From Marinifilaceae bacterium (GTDB lineage: Bacteria > Bacteroidota > Bacteroidia > Bacteroidales > Marinifilaceae): a stretch of DNA of 64,000 nucleotides. A program made the position numbers and the translations under genes. Where the stretch lies: positions 1-64,000 of the forward strand of contig JAFGYE010000050.1 in the NCBI GenBank assembly GCA_016936255.1, read 5' to 3'. Shown here in pieces: positions 1 to 8,747 of the stretch; the first letter of the stretch is position 1; each line of letters starts with the position of its first letter. The notes below the pieces were generated by a model. The model worked only from the letters and a program-made list of their open reading frames with translations, had not been told where the DNA came from and did no database searches.

Positions 1-21
1 CATGTACTTTATATATATATA

Positions 22-29
22 TATATTTG
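22..29 (+). promoter_or_regulatory. -7 promoter element of the HIT gene after an AT-dinucleotide tract
   Basis: TATATTTG at 22-29 fits the Bacteroidota -7 consensus TAnnTTTG exactly. The region just upstream (11-26) is an uninterrupted AT dinucleotide repeat. Any -33 box would lie at the very edge of the window (CATG at 1-4 is a poor match), so only the -7 half is supported. Confidence 0.45.
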
Positions 30-95
30 CTGTCGTGCAAATTGCTCGGATATAAAGTATGTAAAATACTTTTTTTTAATAAAATAAGCCTGTTT

Positions 96-521
96 ATGCC
101 AACTCCTGTTTCAGAATGTTTGTATTGTCAAGACAATGAATTACTGCACAGTTTAATGATTAAAATTTGTGATTTGGAAGTGTCGCAATTATTTCTGTTT
201 AAAGAACAATCGTATTTGGGGCGTTGTAATGTTGTGTACAAGGATCATGGTTTAGAATTTCATGAATTAAGTGATGAACAGCGCACTGCGTTTATGAATG
301 ATGTGGCTAAAACTGCCAAAGCAATGGATGCGGCGTTTCAACCTGCGAAAATTAATTACGGTGCCTATGCCGATACTTTATCGCATTTGCACATGCATAT
401 TGTTCCAAAATACAAAGATGGATATGGATTTGGTGGTGTTTTTGAAATGAATCCTCAAAAAACTACCCTTTCCGAAGCTGAATATTTGGCGGTGATAGAG
501 AAAATTAAAATGGGATTGTAG
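96..521 (+). CDS. HIT family hydrolase
   Basis: Small (141 aa) histidine-triad nucleotide hydrolase/transferase. The diagnostic HxHxHxx motif is visible as HLHMHIVPK near residues 98-106, and the N-terminus carries a CxxC pair (CLYC). The reading frame is open upstream to 27, but the ATG at 96 is preferred: the protein then begins MPTPVSECLYC, and the upstream stretch overlaps the promoter and 5' untranslated region. HIT proteins hydrolyse or transfer nucleoside phosphates; the substrate cannot be read from sequence. The gene is convergent with recG and shares a bidirectional terminator with it. Confidence 0.88.
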   Translation: MPTPVSECLYCQDNELLHSLMIKICDLEVSQLFLFKEQSYLGRCNVVYKDHGLEFHELSDEQRTAFMNDVAKTAKAMDAAFQPAKINYGAYADTLSHLHMHIVPKYKDGYGFGGVFEMNPQKTTLSEAEYLAVIEKIKMGL

Positions 522-612
522 CTTAGTCTTAGATCGAAATTCAATTGGATTCTTGAAATTGAACAACTTATTACTTGTATCAAGTAATAAGATATGCGGT
601 ATTCTCACAAAA

Positions 613-648
613 AAAAACAGCGACATCTGGATAGGTTTCGCTGTTTTT
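613..648. terminator. Bidirectional intrinsic terminator between HIT gene and recG
   Basis: An 11-bp perfect stem (AAAAACAGCGA at 613-623 with its complement at 638-648) encloses a 14-nt loop. The A/T-rich outer stem gives a U tract in both directions, which suits the convergent genes on either side. Confidence 0.8.
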
Positions 649-669
649 ATATTGCTATGTATTTGCTTT

Positions 670-2775
670 TTAACTGATTACGCTCCAGTTTATTTTGGTT
701 TTACTCAATCGTTTAACCTGTTTTGCAAGAATGAAATTTTCTTCTTTGTCCAGTAGGGGATCATTGTCCAGTATTTCCTGAGCAACATCTCTTGCATATT
801 GAAGCAACTGACCATCTTTACCTAGATTGGCAATTTTCAAGTTGTAAGAAATTCCGCTTTGCTGCGTTCCTTCAATATCTCCGGGACCACGAAGTTTTAA
901 ATCTACTTCGGCAATTTCGAAGCCATCATTTGTGCGAACCATCGTTTCAATTCGCTTTCGTGATTCGTTTGAAATTTTGTAGGAAGACATTAGTATGCAG
1001 TAAGATTGTTCGGCTCCACGACCAACCCGGCCACGTAGCTGATGAAGTTGGGATAAACCAAACCGTTCAGTACTTTCTATGATCATTACAGAGGCATTTG
1101 GAATGTTTACTCCAACTTCGATAACCGTTGTCGCTACCATTATTTGAGTTTCTCCTTTTGCAAACCGTTGCATTTCCGCTTCTTTTTCAGCTGGTTTCAT
1201 TTTCCCATGAACCATACTTATTCCATATTTTTCGGGAGGGAAATATTGAGAAACACTTTCATATCCTTCTTCCAGATTTTTGAAATCCATTTTTTCAGAT
1301 TCTTTAATCATTGGATAGACCAAATAAATTTGTCTTCCCAAATCAATCTGTTTTTTCATGAAATCGTAAACCTGTTTTCTTCTTTTCTCGAAGTAGTGAA
1401 CTGTTTGTATTGGTTTTCTTCCCGGCGGTAACTCATCTATAACCGAAACTTCCAAATCACCATATAAAGTCATGGCAAGAGTTCTGGGAATAGGTGTAGC
1501 AGTCATCACTAAAATATGAGGGGGAATATTATTTTTTTTCCACAATCGAGCCCGTTGCGCAACACCAAATCGATGTTGTTCATCAATAATTACCAAGCCC
1601 AGATTATTGAATTGAACAATGTCTTCAAGAAGAGCGTGAGTGCCAATCAAAATTTGCAGCTCACCACTTAGTAATTGTTCATGAATAATTTTTCGGTCTT
1701 TCTGTTTTGTTGATCCGGTAAGCAAAGCCACTTTAATATTGAGCCCCTCGAGAAATTCAGTGATTGATTCCATGTGTTGTGTGGCTAAAATTTCCGTTGG
1801 AGCCATCAAACAAGACTGACAACCATTGTCAAGTCCCATTAGCATGCACATTAGTCCAACCATTGTTTTGCCACTGCCCACATCGCCCTGCAAAAGACGA
1901 TTCATTTGTTTTCCCGAACCAACGTCTTTTCTAATTTCTTTGATAACTCTTTTTTGAGCATCCGTAAGTTCGAAAGGAAGATTATTTTGAAAGAATTGGT
2001 TAAAGTTTTCCCCTATTTTAGTGAACTGATGACCACGATAAAGCACCCTGCGCTTCATCTTCATTTTAAGAATGTTTAGCTGAATGTAAAACAGTTCTTC
2101 AAATTTTAATCGGTAGGTGGCTTTTTTTAGTATTTCTGCATTACTTGGGAAATGAATCTGCGTAAGCGCTTCGTGAAGATTAATTAATCCTAATTTACTC
2201 GTCAAACTTGCCGGAAGTGTTTCCGGAATTTTTCCATTTAATGATTGTAAGGCATTTTCCTGAAGTTTGTGAATTGCTTTAGAGTTGATAAAACTGCTTT
2301 TCATCTTTTCGGTAGTTAGATAAAAAGCCTGAAGGGAGGCATTCAATTTCCCATTTTTGGTCTCACTCTCTTCCAATTCAGGATGAACTACATTTATTTT
2401 CCGGTTAAATTCGGAAGGTTTACCAAAAATGATATATTCAGTCTTGGGTTTAAGGCTTGCTTTAATGTATTTAATTCCCTTAAACCAAACCAATTCCATT
2501 ACACCTTTTCCATCAGTAAAATATGCTACCAGTCTTTGTTGTCTTTTTTCTCCAATTACCTCAATACTGGTTATCTCACCTTTTACCTGTATGTATGGTA
2601 ACTTAGAGTGAATTTCACTGATTTCGTAGAACTTAGTTCTGTCGATATATTTGTAGGGAAAATGATACAGTAAATCTTCGTAACTGTAAATTGATAATTC
2701 CTGATTAAGGATGGAAGCCCTTTTGGGGCCAACGCCTGCTAAAAATTTTATGTCGAGTCCAGCTAATTCTGACAT
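670..2775 (-). CDS. recG: ATP-dependent DNA helicase RecG
   Basis: A 701-residue protein of normal RecG length. RecG is a DNA translocase that remodels stalled replication forks and Holliday junctions. The N-terminal wedge/OB-fold region comes first. Helicase motifs follow: Walker A GDVGSGKT near residue 300, the DEQH box (IIDEQHRFG), the SAT-like motif MTATPIPRT, and motif VI in QLRGRVGRG. The gene is transcribed alone. It has its own candidate promoter at 2859-2889 and a shared terminator at 613-648. Confidence 0.97.
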   Translation of the reverse strand: MSELAGLDIKFLAGVGPKRASILNQELSIYSYEDLLYHFPYKYIDRTKFYEISEIHSKLPYIQVKGEITSIEVIGEKRQQRLVAYFTDGKGVMELVWFKGIKYIKASLKPKTEYIIFGKPSEFNRKINVVHPELEESETKNGKLNASLQAFYLTTEKMKSSFINSKAIHKLQENALQSLNGKIPETLPASLTSKLGLINLHEALTQIHFPSNAEILKKATYRLKFEELFYIQLNILKMKMKRRVLYRGHQFTKIGENFNQFFQNNLPFELTDAQKRVIKEIRKDVGSGKQMNRLLQGDVGSGKTMVGLMCMLMGLDNGCQSCLMAPTEILATQHMESITEFLEGLNIKVALLTGSTKQKDRKIIHEQLLSGELQILIGTHALLEDIVQFNNLGLVIIDEQHRFGVAQRARLWKKNNIPPHILVMTATPIPRTLAMTLYGDLEVSVIDELPPGRKPIQTVHYFEKRRKQVYDFMKKQIDLGRQIYLVYPMIKESEKMDFKNLEEGYESVSQYFPPEKYGISMVHGKMKPAEKEAEMQRFAKGETQIMVATTVIEVGVNIPNASVMIIESTERFGLSQLHQLRGRVGRGAEQSYCILMSSYKISNESRKRIETMVRTNDGFEIAEVDLKLRGPGDIEGTQQSGISYNLKIANLGKDGQLLQYARDVAQEILDNDPLLDKEENFILAKQVKRLSKTKINWSVIS

Positions 2776-2858
2776 TCTTACGGTTCTAATTCTATTTTAT
2801 ATGGAGAGATAAAATTTCACCCTTTTGTGAAAATGCTTTAAAAATCTAAAAGTACAAA

Positions 2859-2889
2859 CAAAAGTAAATTGAAAAACTTTTATTTTAAA
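2859..2889 (-). promoter_or_regulatory. Candidate recG promoter
   Basis: On the minus strand, TACTTTTG (2866-2859) matches TAnnTTTG exactly. It is preceded by TTTA (2889-2886) at a 19-nt spacing, one mismatch from the -33 TTTG. It lies 84 nt upstream of the recG start. Confidence 0.5.
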
Positions 2890-2972
2890 GAAATGATTGC
2901 TTAATCTTATGCCATATTATCATTAATATTATCAGGATAATACCTGTGACAGGTGATATCTTGGCTTAAGAA

Positions 2973-3004
2973 TTTGAAGAAATTCAAATTTACGATTAAA
3001 TTCG
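2973..3004 (+). promoter_or_regulatory. Candidate promoter of the methyltransferase-like gene
   Basis: TTTG (2973-2976), a 20-nt spacer and TAAATTCG (2997-3004), one mismatch from TAnnTTTG. The predicted start near 3010 gives a short leader before the ATG at 3027. Confidence 0.55.
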
Positions 3005-3026
3005 CCAATTCTAGTTTATTGTAATT

Positions 3027-3794
3027 ATGGGTCGAATCCGCTACAAATTAAAGAAACGTTTATATCGCTTAAAGGCCTTTCGCCGAAAAGGATTTGGGAT
3101 TCATTCACCCTTTACTTTTCACCTGATTGTTAATGTAATTGAGGCAAAATTGTCTTACTATGCATTTGGTCAGTTATTTCCTTATCGGAAAATTATTGTG
3201 AATGCGTTAAAATCAAAATTGGAAGATGGTGAGATTAGTAAGGATTTGGCAAAGAAGTACAAAGAGGAAATTCAAATTATTAAATCCACAGAAGCATTGG
3301 ATCGATTGCTGTTTCGCCTGATGAACTTTTGGCATGCTGAAAAATCAGCTTATTTTGGTGAAGGAATAGGATTTACTCTTGCTTATATGGCAAAGCTTGA
3401 TTCCCGAAAAAGTGTTGCATGTCTGGATCGGGGAGGTGTTTTATCGGAATATTCGGATGATATTTTTCGGAACTATATGGGAATTCAGAATTATAAGAAT
3501 TTTAACTATAATGAGATTTTGGAGCAAAAACCAAATTATGATTTTCTTGTTTTTTCTGAAAATACGAGAAATGAAATTCTGTCTGATTTTATTTTGAATT
3601 ATGAATTGCTGCTTGCAGATAATTGCATGATTGTTATTCAAAATCCACATAAAAACGATGCTATTAACCTCTTTTGGATGCAGATGAAGAAATTAGAGAG
3701 AGTTTCCGTGAGTCTGGATTTGTTTCATTTGGGAATTCTTATTTCAAAAGACGGAATGCAGAAACAGGATTATGTAAGAAAGTATAGGTTCTAG
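3027..3794 (+). CDS. Conserved Bacteroidota protein, SAM-methyltransferase-like
   Basis: A 255-residue protein with a strongly basic N-terminus followed by RRKGFGIHSPFTFHLI. That GIHSP signature is typical of a Bacteroidota family often named class I SAM-dependent methyltransferase. The central segment YFGEGIGFTLAYMAKL resembles a degenerate motif I, and the C-terminal SLDLFHLGILI is a hydrophobic strand pair seen in that family. A canonical GxGxG SAM loop is not clear, so catalytic activity is uncertain. It is monocistronic, with its own promoter at 2973-3004. Confidence 0.55.
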   Translation: MGRIRYKLKKRLYRLKAFRRKGFGIHSPFTFHLIVNVIEAKLSYYAFGQLFPYRKIIVNALKSKLEDGEISKDLAKKYKEEIQIIKSTEALDRLLFRLMNFWHAEKSAYFGEGIGFTLAYMAKLDSRKSVACLDRGGVLSEYSDDIFRNYMGIQNYKNFNYNEILEQKPNYDFLVFSENTRNEILSDFILNYELLLADNCMIVIQNPHKNDAINLFWMQMKKLERVSVSLDLFHLGILISKDGMQKQDYVRKYRF

Positions 3795-3796
3795 CT

Positions 3797-3827
3797 ATTG
3801 CATAGATTCTACGAAATTTTATCTTTG
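3797..3827 (+). promoter_or_regulatory. Candidate promoter of the cobalamin adenosyltransferase gene
   Basis: ATTG (3797-3800), a 19-nt spacer and a perfect TATCTTTG (3820-3827). The predicted start lies about 55 nt before the ATG at 3890. Confidence 0.6.
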
Positions 3828-3889
3828 TAGTAGCTCTGCTGTAGGTATAAAAAATATCATGTATGTTGGAGCTAATTTAAAATTACACA

Positions 3890-4450
3890 ATGACTAAATT
3901 TAAAGTATATACAAAAACAGGTGATTCTGGTACCACAGGTTTGATTGGTGGAACAAGAGTTCCAAAGCATCACCTGCGATTGGAAGCCTATGGCACCGTT
4001 GATGAATTAAACTCTTATATTGGGTTGATTCGTTCAAATGATATTGAATCTAAATCAAAAGAGATTTTGTTAGAGATTCAAAATAAATTGTTTATGATTG
4101 GTTCTAGGTTGGCAACCGATGAAGAAAAATCTGATTTAAAGGAGAAGTTACCTATTGTGGAAGCAGACATTCTTTTATTGGAAAAAGAGATGGATCGGAT
4201 GGATGAAGAGTTGGCTGAACTTAATAATTTTGTATTACCGGGAGGTAGTTTGGCGAACGGGTTTTGTCATGTTGCAAGAACGGTATGCCGAAGGGCAGAA
4301 CGCCGGGCAAATCAACTATCAAATGATGTAGATATAAATCCACTATTGTTGAAGTATTTAAATCGTCTTTCGGACTATTTATTCGTGCTTTCGCGTAAGG
4401 TTTTACATGATGCAGGGGCAGGTGAAATTAAATGGGAGCTTGACTTGTAA
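3890..4450 (+). CDS. PduO-type cob(I)yrinic acid a,c-diamide / cobalamin adenosyltransferase
   Basis: A 186-residue enzyme that transfers the adenosyl group of ATP to cob(I)alamin to form coenzyme B12. Family motifs are clear: the ATP-binding N-terminus TKTGDSGTTGLIGG, then RLEAYGTVDELNSYIG, and the C-terminal helix LPGGSLANGFCHVARTVC followed by RRAERR. Length and start match the family. It stands alone rather than in a cobalamin cluster, so it probably serves salvage or adenosylation for B12 enzymes elsewhere in the genome. Confidence 0.93.
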   Translation: MTKFKVYTKTGDSGTTGLIGGTRVPKHHLRLEAYGTVDELNSYIGLIRSNDIESKSKEILLEIQNKLFMIGSRLATDEEKSDLKEKLPIVEADILLLEKEMDRMDEELAELNNFVLPGGSLANGFCHVARTVCRRAERRANQLSNDVDINPLLLKYLNRLSDYLFVLSRKVLHDAGAGEIKWELDL

Positions 4451-4474
4451 ATTCAAAAAAAAAAATTATATTCG
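4444..4474 (+). promoter_or_regulatory. Candidate promoter of the DUF2795 gene
   Basis: CTTG (4444-4447), a 19-nt spacer and TATATTCG (4467-4474), one mismatch in each box. The -33 overlaps the 3' end of the adenosyltransferase gene. Confidence 0.5.
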
Positions 4475-4509
4475 CAGAATATAAAGGAACCTAATAAAAT
4501 ATTGAATAT

Positions 4510-4731
4510 ATGTACTGGACACTTGAATTAGCCACTAAACTAGAAGATGCACCTTGGCCTGCTTCCAAAGATGAATTAATTGATTACGCAATCCGTTCCG
4601 GAGCTCCTTTGGAAGTGATTGAAAACTTGCAGGAAATTGAGGAAGAAGGTGAAATTTTCGAAAGTATTGAAGATATTTGGCCTGATTATCCAAGTAAAGG
4701 AGATTTTCTATTCAACGAAGATGAGTACTAA
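4510..4731 (+). CDS. DUF2795 family small protein
   Basis: A 73-residue acidic protein. SKDELIDYAIRSGAPLEVIENL fits the DUF2795 pattern: helical, with a conserved Tyr-Ala and a later Pro followed by the valine-rich helix. The C-terminus is very acidic (DIWPDYPSKGDFLFNEDEY). No function is known for this group in Bacteroidota. The gene has its own promoter and a terminator immediately after the stop codon. Confidence 0.75.
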   Translation: MYWTLELATKLEDAPWPASKDELIDYAIRSGAPLEVIENLQEIEEEGEIFESIEDIWPDYPSKGDFLFNEDEY

Positions 4732-4736
4732 AATAT

Positions 4737-4772
4737 AAAAAAAAGGGACTTTTTATAAAGTCCCTTTTTTTA
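4737..4772. terminator. Bidirectional terminator that overlaps the 3' end of the OstA-like gene
   Basis: GGGACTTT (4745-4752) pairs with its complement at 4757-4764 across a TTAT loop. The stem is flanked by eight A on the left and eight T on the right. The last codons and TAA of the minus-strand OstA-like gene lie inside the hairpin. Confidence 0.85.
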
Positions 4773-6333
4773 TTGGTTTTTTTTCGGATGTATTTAGTTT
4801 TCGAATTGGCGTATATTCTTTCCAGATAAATATGTCTTCCTTTGATTTTGGCTGGTATTCTTCAAGCCATTGAAAGTCTTTAAGAAATTTCATTTCATTT
4901 TCAACTTCGAATAAAGGATACATATTTCCATCAGGCTTTTTAAGAAAGATAATTTTGTCAATTTTATTGTTTTCGATAAGAATACTGATATTGCTGCTCT
5001 TGGCAATATTCATTCCCATAATTACTTCCTTGTCAACAGGGTAATATAAAGTTTCCCCATTTCCTTTAATGTCAAGTTTGTAAAGTTTGTTGTCTTTAAC
5101 ATGCCCGAGCATATTTCTACCTTTTATCTGATTGAAAAAAGTGGTGTCTTCTTTCGCTGTTAAAAAGGAAGATCCTCTAAAATGCAGATAACGAACTGCT
5201 TCATTTTGGGTTTCAATGCCAATTGTATCAGCCACCATCTGGTTTTGTTGGGCCCAAAGAACAGGATTATTGAATAATCTGACAGTAGAATCCTGCATGG
5301 TATAAACTAATGAATCGCACATTCCCTGCATATCCGTACGGTAAAATCTTACATGATGAAAAGCCTTAATCCGTTCAAAATTGGCTGTATCTTTTTCGAT
5401 CTTTAGAGTATCGGAATGAAGAAAAAGAGAATCTCTATCAGTAATCTGAATAAAGACTGCCGAATCGGTTATTAGAGCCTCCTCTGTATTCTTAAACGTT
5501 TCAAGATAATTGCCCTTCAATATTAAATTATTTACTGTGTCGCGCAATTCAACATTATTAAAGATACGGGCAAGTTCGTTGTTCCTGTCCAAATAAATAC
5601 TATCACCTTTAATTTGATAAGATTTACTGTCAAGAGTTGTATTTTTAAAGAATTGAGAGATATTTGATTCTGTATTGTACCAGCCATCTTCCGAATATAA
5701 GGTTTCTTTTTCTCCAACAATTTTAGTTGGTCCTAGAATAAAAGCAACCTTACTAACCGTATTGTATTTTAAAGTATCTGAATATAGCGTGTAATCTGTA
5801 GTTACAGCTTTTACACTATCTTTAAAAAACAGCAGTTCCTGTTTTGTATAATACCTTCCAATATCACTGGTAAGAGTATTTTCTGCGTCAACAATTTTTC
5901 CGCCGTTAAAGTAGTACCCTACGCTTTCGTTCATGTCAAAATCAAGAAATTGCGTAGTAACCGTTACCGATTTGTTTTTCAGTTTTACGTTATTTCTCAA
6001 TTCAGCAAATTTGGTATTGCCATAATATTTTAAGTAGTCTCCGTAAATATGAACGGTGTCGGCATTAATAATATGAACATTCCCAAATGCCTCTAAAGTG
6101 TTTAGTTTTTCGAATTGGTAAGCACTGTCACAATACATTTTTATATCGCCATGTGTAATAAAAACATTGCCTAAAAACTTATTGAGAACCGGATCTGAGT
6201 TTCTTACAAACTGAACCTCATCGGAATTTTTGATCAGAACTTTCGATTTCTTTTGAGCAGATGACGAAAGATTTGCCAGACAGATAATGCCTGTAAGTAA
6301 TGTAAATATGTATCGGTTAGCTTTGCTAAGCAT
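4753..6333 (-). CDS. OstA/LptA-like periplasmic protein
   Basis: A 526-residue exported protein (signal peptide ending about LSSSAQ). It is built from repeated beta strands of the OstA/LptA jelly-roll kind, with recurrent patterns such as GNVFITHGDIKMYCDSAYQF and GNVHIINADTVHIYGDYL. The family bridges LPS transport between inner and outer membrane. This long Bacteroidota version is larger than E. coli LptA and contains several such modules. It lies 6 nt after moxR and follows the envelope chaperone genes, consistent with outer-membrane biogenesis. The stop codon lies inside the terminator hairpin. Confidence 0.85.
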   Translation of the reverse strand: MLSKANRYIFTLLTGIICLANLSSSAQKKSKVLIKNSDEVQFVRNSDPVLNKFLGNVFITHGDIKMYCDSAYQFEKLNTLEAFGNVHIINADTVHIYGDYLKYYGNTKFAELRNNVKLKNKSVTVTTQFLDFDMNESVGYYFNGGKIVDAENTLTSDIGRYYTKQELLFFKDSVKAVTTDYTLYSDTLKYNTVSKVAFILGPTKIVGEKETLYSEDGWYNTESNISQFFKNTTLDSKSYQIKGDSIYLDRNNELARIFNNVELRDTVNNLILKGNYLETFKNTEEALITDSAVFIQITDRDSLFLHSDTLKIEKDTANFERIKAFHHVRFYRTDMQGMCDSLVYTMQDSTVRLFNNPVLWAQQNQMVADTIGIETQNEAVRYLHFRGSSFLTAKEDTTFFNQIKGRNMLGHVKDNKLYKLDIKGNGETLYYPVDKEVIMGMNIAKSSNISILIENNKIDKIIFLKKPDGNMYPLFEVENEMKFLKDFQWLEEYQPKSKEDIFIWKEYTPIRKLNTSEKKPIKKGTL

Positions 6334-6339
6334 TTTTTG

Positions 6340-7305
6340 TTACTTTAATAGTTCTTGTATGATATTTTCAATACTGATTCCTTCGGCTTCAGCTTTGTAA
6401 TTCTTCATGATTCTGTGTCGAAGAATTGATACTGCAACCTCTTTCACATCTTCAATATCCGGAGAATATTTTCCTGACAGCAAAGCGTTGGTTTTTGCCC
6501 CGATTACTAAATATTGCGATGCTCTGGGGCCTGCTCCCCAATTAATGTATTCGTTGGCCATACTATGAGAATGCTCTGTGTTTGGCCTTGTTTTGGCTGC
6601 TAAGTTAACAGCATATTCCAAAACATTTCTATTAATCGGGACTTTCTGAATCAATTTCTGATAGTACAGTATTTGTTCCGCCGACATTATTTTATCAAGT
6701 GCAATTTCTTTGCCAGAAGTTGTGTTTTCAACAATTGCCAACTCATCTTCAATTTTTGGATAATCAAGGTAGATGCTAAACATAAATCGATCCAATTGTG
6801 CTTCGGGAAGGGGATAGGTTCCTTCCTGCTCTATTGGATTCTGCGTAGCGAGAACAAAAAATGGCTTTTTAATCGGATAAGTTTTACCGTTTACAGTAAC
6901 CATTTGTTCCTGCATTGCTTCTAAAAGTGCTGATTGAGTTTTAGGAGGAGTCCGGTTTATTTCATCAGCAAGAAGAATATTTGCAAACAAAGGACCTTGA
7001 ATAAAGTTGAATTTTCTGTCATTGTTCAATATTTCAGTACCAATGATATCCGAAGGCATTAAGTCGGGAGTAAACTGAATTCTCTGGTATTTTAAATCGA
7101 GAACCTGAGCTATTGTGTTCACTAAGAGTGTTTTAGCTAATCCTGGAACGCCAACAAGTAAGCAATGTCCATTACTAAAAATGGAGATTAATACTTTTTT
7201 GATAATATCATCCTGGCCATAAATTTTTTTCCTGATTTCAGCAGTTAGTTTTTGGTAATCTGCTTGCAGGGTATTTGCGGCTTCAACTTCAGTTTTAAAA
7301 TTCAT
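6340..7305 (-). CDS. MoxR family AAA+ ATPase
   Basis: A 321-residue AAA+ ATPase of standard MoxR length. Walker A is GVPGLAKT (about residues 57-64), Walker B is LLADEINR, and sensor 1 is FFVLATQNPIEQEGTYPLPEAQ (residues FVLATQNP). The arginine-rich C-terminal lid ends the protein. MoxR proteins act as chaperone-like ATPases, usually with a DUF58/VWA partner; none is adjacent here. It is probably cotranscribed with the OstA-like gene (6-nt gap) and separated from surA by a perfect palindrome. Confidence 0.93.
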   Translation of the reverse strand: MNFKTEVEAANTLQADYQKLTAEIRKKIYGQDDIIKKVLISIFSNGHCLLVGVPGLAKTLLVNTIAQVLDLKYQRIQFTPDLMPSDIIGTEILNNDRKFNFIQGPLFANILLADEINRTPPKTQSALLEAMQEQMVTVNGKTYPIKKPFFVLATQNPIEQEGTYPLPEAQLDRFMFSIYLDYPKIEDELAIVENTTSGKEIALDKIMSAEQILYYQKLIQKVPINRNVLEYAVNLAAKTRPNTEHSHSMANEYINWGAGPRASQYLVIGAKTNALLSGKYSPDIEDVKEVAVSILRHRIMKNYKAEAEGISIENIIQELLK

Positions 7306-7330
7306 AGGATTCCTTCTTGATTATTGCCGT

Positions 7331-7370
7331 TAATAAATCAGACACAGCCTAGGCTGTGTCTGATTTATTA
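7331..7370. repeat. Perfect 40-bp palindrome with no loop
   Basis: The left arm TAATAAATCAGACACAGCCT (7331-7350) is followed directly by its exact reverse complement (7351-7370). The symmetry ends at both borders. It sits between the surA-like gene and moxR. In RNA it would form a long hairpin, but no clear U tract follows, so it is a weak terminator candidate and could instead trim or stabilise the mRNA or bind a dimeric protein. Confidence 0.9.
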
Positions 7371-7384
7371 TGTTGGTATTTTAT

Positions 7385-8737
7385 TTACTTTATCCAGCCT
7401 TTGAATCGGAATTTAGCATTTTTATAGGTGTCGTCAACATGAACATAGGTCTTTTCCTGTTTCTCGGAAATCCATTTGTTCAGAATTTTTTGTTGTTTCT
7501 GGTTTGTCAGCATATTTTCAAATATGCTCCAATCATCAGCTAAATTTGCTTTATGTGCTTTTGTTTCTGATTTTATTTTAATCACCTTATAGGCATCCTT
7601 ACCTCCTGTAACATCCAGAAAAGCTGAAGATATTTCATTTAATTTAAGGTCGTTTACAGTTTTAGATACTGCCGGAGGTAAATTATCCTTTTCGAATTTA
7701 GAGGCTCCGGTGTAAGGATTTACAAGTAATCCCCCGTTATTTCGGGTATCTTCATCATCTGAGAAATAAAAGGCAGCCTCTGCAAAATCCATTTTGTCCT
7801 CACGAATTAAATTGGCAATACTATCCAGTTTATTAATGGCAGAGGTTCTTTCAGCCTCTTCAATTTTCGGTTTTAGAAGTATATGACGCACATTGATGCG
7901 TTCCCCTTTTCTATCTATTAGTTGAATAATATGGAATCCAAATTCAGTCTCAACTATTTTCGAAACTTTATCTGTTTTTAAATTAAATGCAACATTTGCA
8001 AATTCAGTTACCAAACTGGATCGTGGCATATATCCAAGCTCTCCGCCTTTTTGTGCACTTCCAGGATCTTCCGAATAAAGAACTGCTAGTGTTGCAAAGC
8101 TATCGCCATTTAGAACTCTTTCCCGATATCCTCTTAACTTGGTTCTGATTCTGTCTTTTTCATTATCCGAAACCTGAGGGTATTTTACGAGTTGCTGAAT
8201 TTGAAGTTCTCCTGGAATAGTTGGCAGGCTATCCTGAGGAATCGAATTGTAAAATTCGCGTACTTCAGCAGGAGTGATATGAATATTCTTTGTGATTTCA
8301 GCCTGCATTTTTTCCTTTATACGTTCGTCGCGGGTATCGTCGCGAAGATCGTTTTTCATATCAATAATGCTTTTGTTGAAATATTGTTCCAGTTTTTCTT
8401 TGGATCCGATGCGCTGAATATACATTTCCATCTTGCGTTGCAACTGATCTTCAACTTCCTGATCGGTTACCTCGATACTATCAACTTGCGCTTGAGCAAT
8501 CATTAGTTGTTGAATCAAAAGATCTTCAAATATTTCAGTCTTTAAATCAACACTCCCGGAAGTGTATCCCTGAGCTTGCATGCTTAAAAATCTGTTTTCT
8601 ACATCCGATTTTAGAACCACTTGATTCCCAACAACAGCAATTACTTTATCTACCACATTATCTTGAGCATTGGCAGAAAAAACACCAATTAAAATCAAGG
8701 CTAAAAGAGTATTGAATTTCTTGAAAATGTTATGCAT
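7385..8737 (-). CDS. SurA-like periplasmic peptidyl-prolyl isomerase chaperone
   Basis: A 450-residue exported protein. It has a signal peptide (ending about GVFSANAQ), an N-terminal SurA-type chaperone region (VDKVIAVVGNQVVLKSDVENR), a parvulin domain about residues 170-280 (YSEDPGSAQKGGELGYMP, EFGFHIIQLIDRKG) and a second, weaker parvulin-like domain after VRHILLKP. The family escorts outer-membrane beta-barrel proteins through the periplasm. It is the third gene of a three-chaperone run and starts 10 nt after the preceding lipoprotein gene. Confidence 0.9.
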   Translation of the reverse strand: MHNIFKKFNTLLALILIGVFSANAQDNVVDKVIAVVGNQVVLKSDVENRFLSMQAQGYTSGSVDLKTEIFEDLLIQQLMIAQAQVDSIEVTDQEVEDQLQRKMEMYIQRIGSKEKLEQYFNKSIIDMKNDLRDDTRDERIKEKMQAEITKNIHITPAEVREFYNSIPQDSLPTIPGELQIQQLVKYPQVSDNEKDRIRTKLRGYRERVLNGDSFATLAVLYSEDPGSAQKGGELGYMPRSSLVTEFANVAFNLKTDKVSKIVETEFGFHIIQLIDRKGERINVRHILLKPKIEEAERTSAINKLDSIANLIREDKMDFAEAAFYFSDDEDTRNNGGLLVNPYTGASKFEKDNLPPAVSKTVNDLKLNEISSAFLDVTGGKDAYKVIKIKSETKAHKANLADDWSIFENMLTNQKQQKILNKWISEKQEKTYVHVDDTYKNAKFRFKGWIK

Positions 8738-8747
8738 ATTTTATGGA

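Noticed and set aside
27-95. An upstream start for the HIT gene at 27
   Set aside because: The sequence overlaps the promoter -7 box and early leader and is unlike HIT protein N-termini; the ATG at 96 fits better.
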